Origin: JBEKHT01 sp049511715
GTDB taxonomy: Bacteria; Chloroflexota; Anaerolineae; Anaerolineales; RBG-16-64-43
Reading direction: 5' to 3'
DNA: 30,434 nucleotides
Assembly: GCA_049511715.1 (NCBI GenBank)
Contig: JBEKXU010000038.1
Coordinates: 1 to 30,434 of the forward strand
Part shown: positions 25,701 to 30,434 of the stretch, one piece after another
Layout: every line of letters begins with the position of its first letter
Position numbering within the stretch: the first letter of the stretch is position 1
Notes under the pieces: model-generated
The model's database searches: none
What the model was told of the DNA's origin: nothing
What the model saw: only the letters and a program-made list of their open reading frames with translations
Made by a program: the position numbers and the translations under genes

Positions 25701-28448
25701 TGGCGTAAGCGAGGCATAAAGGTCGATCTGGTGCTGCTCATCGACAAGGAAACAGGGTATGGCCAGGAATTGAAGGGGGAGCTATACCAGCTACTGGTCC
25801 GGATGCGGAGTGCCACTTGGTTGAACGAACGCGGGGGAATCTTCCTGGTGAGCTCGGACCAAATGGGTGCCGAGGATCGTGCGCTGCTCGAGTCTTCCGC
25901 TCGGGTGCTCCTCGACGGATCACACGGCCTGCTGCTCGAGCAACTGTCCAAGCCGATCGAACCGCCGCGTCGGCTGCCGGCCTTCACGCCGACCCTCCCC
26001 GGCCCTGAGGAGTTGGAACCGACCCCGGAGATTGCGCGCCCCCCTGGCCTGCAGTTTGACAACGGACGGGGCGGTCTCAGCCCCGATGGATGCGAATACC
26101 AGATCTACCTGCGCCCAGGCGAACGGACCCCCTCGCCTTGGATCAACGTCATCGCCAATCCGCAGTTTGGCTTTTTGGTGTCGGAGGCCGGGTCAGGATT
26201 CACCTGGGCGGAAAACAGCTCCGAGAACCGCTTGACCCCATGGGCCAACGATCCGGTGAGCGATACTCCCGGGGAGGCCCTTTATCTGCGCGACGAAGAG
26301 ACGGCCGGGCTATGGTCGCCGACGCCCCTGCCGACCCCTGCGGCCGCTCCCTATCTCGTGCGTCACGGCGCGGGGTATTCGATCTTCGAGCACAACAGCC
26401 ATGGGCTCAAGCAACGGCTGCGGCTGTTCGTAGTTCCGAACTCACCGGTCAAGGTGGTCGCGTTGTCCCTCGAGAACCTATGGCACCGCCAGCGCCGGCT
26501 CACGGCAACCTACTACGCCCGCTGGGTCCTGGGAACCGACCCCGAGGTCAGTTCCCAATACCTGGTTCCGGAGTATGAACCCCAAGCCAACATGCTGCTT
26601 GTGCGCAACCCCTACAGCCTGGAGTTTGCAGGGCGCTTCGCCTTCCTGGCGGCTAGCCAACCTCCCCATGGGCTCACGACTGATCGCTGCGAGTTCCTGG
26701 GGGCCCTGGGGAACGTGGGGCGTCCGGCCGCGCTCACCCGCGTGGGTCTGGCCGGAGCGGTCCAGCCGGGATTGGATCCCTGCGCGGCGATCCAAGTTCA
26801 TGTGGAATTGAAACCCGGGGAGGTCAAGGAGATCTTCTTCCTGGTCGGGCAGGGCGCCGACCGCGAGGAGGCCGTGCGGTTGGCTCGGCCACTTGAGGAC
26901 CCTGCCCAAGTGGAGCTCGCCTGGCGAGATACACAGGCCCTTTGGGACGACTTGCTGGGCGCCGTCCAGGTGACCACGCCCGACCCGGCGATGGATCTCC
27001 TGCTCAACCGCTGGCTGCTCTATCAGGTGCTTTCGTGCCGAATGTGGGGTCGCTCGGCGCTCCACCAGTCCAGCGGCGCTTTCGGCTTCCGTGATCAGTT
27101 GCAGGATGTGATGGCCTTGGTGCATGCCAAGCCACAGATTGTCCGCAACCATCTTCTGGAGGCGGCGCGACATCAATTCGAGGAAGGTGACGTGCTGCAT
27201 TGGTGGCACCCGCCCTCAGGACGGGGCGTTCGCACCCGGTGCTCGGACGATCTGCTCTGGCTGCCTTTTGTAACCGCACACTATGTGGAGGCCACAGGGG
27301 ATGAGACCGTTCTGGCTGAGAGGATGCCGTTCCTCAAAGCGGCCCCTCTCGGTGCGGAGGAGACCGACCGTTATAGCCTCTTCCCGAGCACGGACGAGGC
27401 CTACAGCCTGCATGAGCACTGCCGTCGCGCGCTGGAGAAGGGCTCCGCCTGGGGGGCGCACGGGCTGCCTCTCATCGGCGGCGGCGACTGGAATGATGGC
27501 CTCAACCGAGTCGGTTTCGAAGGGAAAGGTGAAAGCATCTGGCTGGGTTGGTTTCTGCAGGCAACCCTCCGTCAGTTCGCCCCCTTGAGCGAGGGGAGGG
27601 GTCAAGTGGAAGAGGCAGCCGACTATCGCCAACGGGCCGAGCGGTTGCGTTGCGCGCTGGAGGCCGCGGGGTGGGACGGCAACTGGTATCGACGGGCCTA
27701 CTTTGACGATGGGGAACCGCTCGGTTCCGCGGAGAACGAGGAATGGAGTATCGACGCAATGGCCCAGTCGTGGGCCGTTCTATTCGGCGCGGGCGACCCG
27801 GCTCGGGCCGAACGTGCCATGCGCGCCGTCAAGGAGCGCTTGGTCCGCCCAGAGGACAAGCTGGTCCTCTTGGCGGCTCCCCCCTTCGACAAGACTCCCC
27901 GTGATCCGGGCTACATCAAAGGGTATCCACCCGGGGTGCGTGAGAATGGCGGAGCCTATCAGCACGCCGCCATGTGGACATCCTGGGCCTTCCTTGAGCT
28001 GGGGTGGGCCGAAGAGGCGCACGCTTGCTTTCAGATTCTCAACCCGATTAACGTGACGGATACGGCGGAGGGAATGGAGCGCTATCAGGTGGAACCCTAT
28101 GTCGTTGCGGCGGACGTTTCGAACCTTGGCCCCCATGCGGGACGCGGAGGCTGGACTTGGTACACCGGATCGGCGGGATGGATGTATCGCCTGGGGCTGG
28201 AAGGAATCCTGGGGGCACACCGGGTCGGCAGCAGCCTGCGGCTGGCACCCTGTATTCCAAGCGCTTGGCCCGGGTACCAAATACGCTACCGATATGGCCG
28301 GAGCCTTTACTACATCGATGTCCGAAACCCGCAAGGGGTCAGTAGGGGAGTTGCCGAGATCCGCCTCGATGGGGAGGTTCTCCGTGAGGATAGGATCCCA
28401 CTGCAGGACGACGGACATTCGCATGAGGTCATCCTGCGCATGGGATAG
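19746..28448 (+). CDS. Cyclic beta-1,2-glucan synthase-like enzyme (NdvB/ChvB/Cgs type), GT84-GH94
   Basis: This 2900-aa protein matches the length and domain order of Agrobacterium ChvB and Brucella Cgs. Residues 1-350 are a helical, soluble N-terminal part. Hydrophobic segments lie at about 376-430, 784-825, 846-877 and 909-950. Between them is the GT84 glycosyltransferase with DAD at 591-593 and RWIRGDWQ at 739-746. A glycoamylase-like domain spans about 1330-1560 (WGISES with Glu1451; SYMSHHHGMTLAAL). Two beta-sandwich modules (from about 1620 and 2130) precede a GH94 phosphorylase domain from about 2416 with GGDWNDGLNR (Asp2581, Asp2584). Known Cgs enzymes initiate on themselves, elongate from UDP-glucose, trim by phosphorolysis and cyclise. 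The start is TTG at 19746; the preceding stop at 19730 rules out anything earlier in frame, and TTG 19755 is the alternative. No frameshift or internal stop. Confidence 0.9.
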   Translation: MTELESARKPAESESVAPQQLSLEDHAKRLAAGQHATSRPGQHRFLRRLDTQERLLRSVHARLASMPDSKLGLSYAGEWLLDNFYVVTQAIRQVRQDLPEGFYQELPKLDEAPLRDLPRIYGLARELTSRCEYHLDPDRIRRFVAAYQTVTPLTMGELWALPTMLRLATLDLLAQAATSLLNHTEGGATPSNAESLAQEKLEQSAVANSILSLRTLDIEDWKALFEDLNVVEAILRCDPAQVYARMDFETRDRYRKVVEHLARAVNRSEEAVAQVALDLAQYQNEVRMARGGESVPSPEADPPGPPESDRERKPSALHPRRPRGSTAQVRGLFAARGHHVGFYLIDQGRRELEARLDYHPSVKTRVRRWLDGRAIWVYLGSIGLLALLLEIGVAGLAAASGGVWLQVGAASLLAFVPAMTISVSLVHSAVPRLVPPRLLPKMEFQEGIPRECSALVAIPALLTSSEEVDALLRQLEQHFLSTLDANLHFALLTDFGDAPQERMPGDEALLARAREGIQALNQKYAHGQPARFQLFHRARTWNPQEGVWMGWERKRGKLVELSSVMRGGRESSYIMGGFARLPHVRYVVTLDADSKLSRGAVRRLVATLAHPLNQAVFDPRSGALIGGYTLLQPRVRVKPTSVGKTILTRVFAGDRGLDLYTEAVSDVYQDLFQEGTYVGKGIMDLAAFQRSLAGRVPENALLSHDLLESVVGRAGLVSDVTLLEDFPDQYLAYEERLHRWIRGDWQLLPWLLAQVPLEAGGGIPNYLSALDRWKIFDNLRRSLLAPSMLALLLAGWLWLPGPASVWTGLAILAPAASLLAGIALEVRYRGPTDPSLQVLRPLGTDLLRWSFALIFLPFEALLALDAIGITLIRLTLTHRRLLQWTSSAHIARTFGRREGSAVTWRRMGLAPVLALALGLLTAWLRPSSLPLALPFLLAWLASPQIARAIGGRTRQPQPRLSSAEGQLLRGLARRTWLFYERFVGPEDHWLPPDHFQESPHGQVAHRTSPTNIGFLLLSDLAAGDLGYVSPIGLALRLDSTFNTLDSLERHRGHFFNWYDTRTLAPLPPRYVSTVDSGNLAACLITVSQACSAMAEARVFPWQRWQGLLDTLAILGEGLQEAGDDGAATAVRNELADMAGRVLAVKEEPAQWAGLLEGLSGPGSSKLDQLLVQMIEATPQTLSAEELNGLRLCSERVRHHLGSMRRDLDLLLPWVSFLQAPPALLTAERIDPLLVSSWDTLLKSFPPTVRLREVSEICRAGEAGLKALQARSEELAHLSLQAREVKGLLSEAAAWCDRLASALQASRLAAESLILQYQKLGARAEAFVQAMNFGFLFDPRRQVFYIGYNLAAGKVDENHYDLLASEARLASVVAIAKGDVPLSHWLHLGRPFTRADGSLALLSWNGTLFEYLMPSLLLGSYPGTLLDQSSRAAVRGQIDYARRRQVPWGISESGYYAFDAGFNYQYRAFGVPGWGLKRGLDEDLVVAPYASVMALSLFPREVVNNIRRLGRLGMVGQFGFYEAVDFTVSRLPLGQSRARVLSYMSHHHGMTLAALANFLGDEGIVRQFCADPRIQSVELLQQEQLPLRAPLEEASGLAVMSAQPMPQQVNLAPWQVPPQAQTPNVHLLSNGRYGLVITSAGAGYSQWQGMALTRWRADPTLDDWGTWIYLKDRDSGALWSAAFQPIASASARQSALFYPYKAEFHHEQDALALKMEVAVAVDDDVEIRHLVLTNNSDRPRRVTLASYAEVVLAPQEVDRDHPAFNKLFIESEFLPDLSALIFHRRPRSAEDPPIHLLHMLVANSARHGPVAHEADRAQFLGRGQTVRSPLSLAGPGAGLSGTTGATLDPIMALGLEIDLAPRAATRLAFVTLASKTRAEALALAGRYQTLADIDSAFGRTRRQIEGEMREQGLSTADLAGLDQLLSALLYPNPGRRAKVETLASNRKGQNGLWAFGISGDYPILLVRLDSEEETPLVREVLRDHAFWRKRGIKVDLVLLIDKETGYGQELKGELYQLLVRMRSATWLNERGGIFLVSSDQMGAEDRALLESSARVLLDGSHGLLLEQLSKPIEPPRRLPAFTPTLPGPEELEPTPEIARPPGLQFDNGRGGLSPDGCEYQIYLRPGERTPSPWINVIANPQFGFLVSEAGSGFTWAENSSENRLTPWANDPVSDTPGEALYLRDEETAGLWSPTPLPTPAAAPYLVRHGAGYSIFEHNSHGLKQRLRLFVVPNSPVKVVALSLENLWHRQRRLTATYYARWVLGTDPEVSSQYLVPEYEPQANMLLVRNPYSLEFAGRFAFLAASQPPHGLTTDRCEFLGALGNVGRPAALTRVGLAGAVQPGLDPCAAIQVHVELKPGEVKEIFFLVGQGADREEAVRLARPLEDPAQVELAWRDTQALWDDLLGAVQVTTPDPAMDLLLNRWLLYQVLSCRMWGRSALHQSSGAFGFRDQLQDVMALVHAKPQIVRNHLLEAARHQFEEGDVLHWWHPPSGRGVRTRCSDDLLWLPFVTAHYVEATGDETVLAERMPFLKAAPLGAEETDRYSLFPSTDEAYSLHEHCRRALEKGSAWGAHGLPLIGGGDWNDGLNRVGFEGKGESIWLGWFLQATLRQFAPLSEGRGQVEEAADYRQRAERLRCALEAAGWDGNWYRRAYFDDGEPLGSAENEEWSIDAMAQSWAVLFGAGDPARAERAMRAVKERLVRPEDKLVLLAAPPFDKTPRDPGYIKGYPPGVRENGGAYQHAAMWTSWAFLELGWAEEAHACFQILNPINVTDTAEGMERYQVEPYVVAADVSNLGPHAGRGGWTWYTGSAGWMYRLGLEGILGAHRVGSSLRLAPCIPSAWPGYQIRYRYGRSLYYIDVRNPQGVSRGVAEIRLDGEVLREDRIPLQDDGHSHEVILRMG

Positions 28449-28854
28449 CCAGTTTGCGCTGGAAAAGGCGAGGCCGTCGCGACCCCGACCCCAGCGTGGT
28501 GCCCGCAGCTGAGCGTCGCGGCCGGTCCCAAGGCAAACCCTTGTGGCGGTCATGAGACAAGTCAGTTCTATGCTGAGCCAGAGGACGACCTCGGCACTTG
28601 GTTGAAGCTGGTGCGTTCCCCCGTCGCCGGACCCGGCGACGACTCGGAACATTCGGAAGGAAACCTGCAACCCTCTGCGCTGGAGCACTCAAGAACCAAT
28701 GAACGATCGGATCGCACGGAGTCTGGCGAGATCAAAAAGGTGGTGCCCCGGGGCCGTGGTTGCAAGGTGGGTTCAAAACCAGGGCCCGTCGGCGCTGGAC
28801 AGCTTCGCTGCGTCTGCTGGGCTTGGCATTGTCCGGATAAGACTCGCCTGGCCT
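28449..28854. other. Intergenic stretch after the glucan synthase gene
   Basis: No gene with support. An imperfect GC-rich inverted pairing (GGCCGTCGCGAC near 28470 with GTCGCGGCC near 28515) could fold, but no T-tract follows. The end merges into repeat copy 4. Confidence 0.4.
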
Positions 28855-29190
28855 GGCCGCGAAAAGGAAGTCGCAGATCCGGTCGACCCGCGACTTTGGG
28901 TCTTGGGAGAACTGGGCCGGCGCACGGAACCGTAGAACTGGGGTTATGAGCCCTCGTCTGGCAGCGGCACCTCCAGACCCAGTTCCACCCATTCGAGAGT
29001 GTCCCTCATGGTTCGGGACGAGTGAGCCTGGCAAGGTTTGCGTCCCGGAACACCTGTTAGGTTGTCTCCCCAGTTGCCTCACGTCAAGGTTTGTTTTGGT
29101 CCATCCACGCCCGAAAGGGATTGGCCGACGGGGCGACTTACCCACCAAATGCCACGAGCCCAACCGCGGGGCAGTTCGCGAAGACGGTTC
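28855..29190 (+). repeat. Dispersed repeat, copy 4 (longest)
   Basis: The first 190 nt align with copy 3 (16.5 kb): GAAAAGGAAGTCGCAG at 28861, CGCACGGAACCG at 28921, TTATGAGCCCTC at 28944, ACGAGTGAGCCTGGCAAGG at 29019. The section from TGAGCCCTC onward aligns with copy 1 (3.6 kb) and runs on with it through CACGTCAAGGTTTG (29080) and GACGGGGCGAC (29128). This copy therefore links the other two. No protein family is recognisable on either strand. Confidence 0.6.
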
Positions 29191-29554
29191 AGATAGTCGA
29201 TACCGGTATCTGTATTCTACCGGTCATGACAATGGTCGGGCGGATGAGGTCTCTTGCTGGGACAGAGTGGAAACCCGCCATTGCAAGGGCTCCGGAGTGA
29301 TCGGAATCGCATTCTTCTCCAGCATTTGATCCTCCTGGTCAAGAACGGCCAGGTGACATCCCTGGTCTCTCGGATGAAACCGATGATAGTAGTGCTATCC
29401 TTAGCCATGACCGGTTCCTGTTTCTTGCATGCTTGTGTCGCGAAAGCTTGTGCTCATCGTACACGATGAATCACGTTGATAGAGGAGTTGGCCTTCTCAT
29501 TCCAATCTCAGATCGAGGCCGCTAGGTGGCGCGGCTAAATGAAAGGTTTGAGGC
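29191..29554. other. Intergenic stretch before the crotonase gene
   Basis: A minus-strand frame (29217-29408) opening MAKDSTTIIGFIRETRDVT has a coding-like start but soon turns Arg/Cys-rich. It may be a decayed gene end. No promoter with both hexamers was found for the following gene. Confidence 0.35.
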
Positions 29555-30316
29555 ATGTCTGAGGATCTTGTCCAAATCAAGACCGAAGGCGAGGTCGCGA
29601 TAGTCCGTCTCTGCCTGGGCACCACGAACGCGCTGGGCCCGGACCTTATTGCACGCCTGGCCGATGTCGTCCAAAGGATAAGGGTCGATTCGACTGTGCG
29701 AGGGCTCGTCCTGACAAGTCACAACGACAAGTTTTTTTCGATAGGCTTCGATCTCCCTCATCTCATGGGCGTGTCGCGAGCGGACTTCGCAACCTTCTTT
29801 CGAGCATTCAATCTGATGTGTCTCAGCTTGTACACACTGCCGAAGCCGACCGCGGCAGCGATTTCCGGGCACGCTACGGCAGGGGGGTGCATTGTGACGC
29901 TGTGCTGCGACTACCGTCTTGTCGCTGGGGGGCGAAAACTGGTCGGTTTGAACGAGATCAAGCTTGGGGTTCCAGTGCCATATGCTGCGGACTGCATCCT
30001 TCGCGAAACGGTTGGGTCCCGGATTGCGCGTGATGTAGTCGACTCGGGAGAGTTCTACACGCCGGATGCGGCCCTAGAGCTTGGGCTCGTAGACGAAGTG
30101 CTCCCGATGCAAGACCTCGTCCGCAGGGCCACCGAGAGAATACAAGCACTGGCGTCCATCCCGAGTGGTGCGTTCGCAGCGATCAAGCGAAGCCGTACTG
30201 AGGTTGTTGAGCGGGAGATCCGGTCGCGGCTTGATGAGACAGACAGGGCATTTGTTGACTGTTGGTATTCCCAGGCGGCGCGAGAGCGATTGAAGGAGGC
30301 AATGGGAAGGTTCTAG
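29555..30316 (+). CDS. Crotonase-fold enoyl-CoA hydratase/isomerase family protein, isomerase-like
   Basis: The 253-aa protein has the crotonase fold. The first oxyanion-hole segment is KFFSIGFDLPHL (about residues 59-70) and the second is ISGHATAGGCIVTLCCDYRL (about 101-120). In hydratases a Glu follows GGC; here it is Ile. A Glu is instead found in VGLNEIKLGVP (Glu134), the position used by delta3,delta2-enoyl-CoA isomerases of the ECI1 type. I therefore favour double-bond isomerisation of unsaturated acyl-CoA, as needed for beta-oxidation of unsaturated fatty acids, over hydration. The length fits. A weak AAAGG lies about 10 nt before the ATG. No other fatty-acid gene is nearby, and the stop codon abuts the probable end of an IS630-like element. 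Confidence 0.85.
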   Translation: MSEDLVQIKTEGEVAIVRLCLGTTNALGPDLIARLADVVQRIRVDSTVRGLVLTSHNDKFFSIGFDLPHLMGVSRADFATFFRAFNLMCLSLYTLPKPTAAAISGHATAGGCIVTLCCDYRLVAGGRKLVGLNEIKLGVPVPYAADCILRETVGSRIARDVVDSGEFYTPDAALELGLVDEVLPMQDLVRRATERIQALASIPSGAFAAIKRSRTEVVEREIRSRLDETDRAFVDCWYSQAARERLKEAMGRF

Positions 30317-30336
30317 TGTAATGCGTCGCTAATACC

Positions 30337-30365
30337 TTGACATAATATTGGGCCGGGTGTAATCT
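30337..30365 (+). promoter_or_regulatory. Candidate promoter of the right-edge transposase
   Basis: A perfect TTGACA at 30337-30342 is followed after 17 nt by TAATCT (3 of 6). The position is right for a short leader to the ATG at 30373, but the -10 is poor. Confidence 0.3.
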
Positions 30366-30372
30366 GTCGTGG

Positions 30373-30434
30373 ATGAGTAGAAAGTCCCCGGCCATTGTTT
30401 TGAGTGCGTCCGAACGCACCACCCTGGATGCCTG
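30373..30434 (+). CDS. IS630-family-like transposase, N-terminal fragment (runs off window)
   Basis: The frame from ATG 30373 begins MSRKSPAIVLSASERTTLDA and is open to the window end. The pattern (short basic start, then P.IVLS..ER..L.A) is how many IS630-family transposases begin, just ahead of their helix-turn-helix. Only 20 codons are visible, so the call rests on this motif alone. No strong ribosome-binding site is seen. If correct, the IS left end would lie between the crotonase stop (30316) and about 30335; IS630 elements insert at TA, and the crotonase stop codon contains one. Confidence 0.55.
   Translation, partial: MSRKSPAIVLSASERTTLDA

Noticed and set aside
25622..26062. Antisense open frames within the glucan synthase gene
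   Set aside because: They mirror the codon pattern of the long plus-strand gene and have no independent start signals.
1..30434. tRNA, rRNA, RNase P, tmRNA and SRP RNA genes
   Set aside because: Looked for T-loop GGTTCGAATCC-type strings and the conserved cores of the RNAs on both strands; none was found by eye, though a covariance search would be decisive.

Overview
The window looks like a piece of a moderately GC-rich bacterial chromosome, probably from an environmental lineage. A Chloroflexota-like (Anaerolineae-type) origin is my best guess. It rests on gene content (CarD regulator, paired ABC exporters under MarR, Asp-box lipoprotein, slipin, TTG starts) and not on any marker gene. No rRNA or tRNA gene and no CRISPR array was seen. 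Coding density is very uneven: the first 10 kb and the 15.4-17.3 kb stretch are gene-poor and full of decayed sequence, while 10.8-15.4 kb and 17.4-28.4 kb are densely coding.

Layout. Position 1-122 is the left end of an IS3-family element whose OrfA runs off the window, followed by a decayed integrase-type transposase tail (660-869). Then, all on the minus strand and separated by non-coding or decayed DNA, come a CarD-like transcription regulator (991-1488), a secreted phosphoesterase lipoprotein (2308-3492), a metallo-beta-lactamase-fold hydrolase (4181-4864), a radical SAM protein (5179-5916) and a tiny basic protein of 36 aa (6589-6699). From 10.2 kb down to 7.4 kb runs a GntR(YtrA-type)-slipin-ABC ATPase-ABC permease operon. 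The regulator and slipin are intact, but both transporter genes are pseudogenes with legible lesions. The GntR promoter carries six TACAA repeats on an 8-9 bp period.

From 15.4 down to 10.8 kb is a MarR regulator followed by two full ABC exporter half-transporters. They look like a heterodimeric exporter with one degenerate and one canonical ATP site, led by a near-consensus sigma70 promoter. A 37-codon-scale ORF and a strong hairpin terminator lie just beyond its end.

On the plus strand are an Asp-box (BNR) propeller lipoprotein (17356-18519), then a tandem-domain universal stress protein (18774-19730) sitting 15 nt ahead of a 2900-aa cyclic beta-1,2-glucan synthase-like enzyme (19746-28448). 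A crotonase-fold enoyl-CoA isomerase-like gene (29555-30316) follows, and the start of an IS630-family-like transposase runs off the right edge.

A diverged dispersed repeat family, found by eye in four places (about 3574-3860, 7340-7430, 16530-16750, 28855-29190), occupies several of the otherwise empty stretches. One copy lies at the truncation point of the decayed ABC permease. This repeat family, the operator-like TACAA array and the partial decay of the GntR operon are the least ordinary signals in the window.
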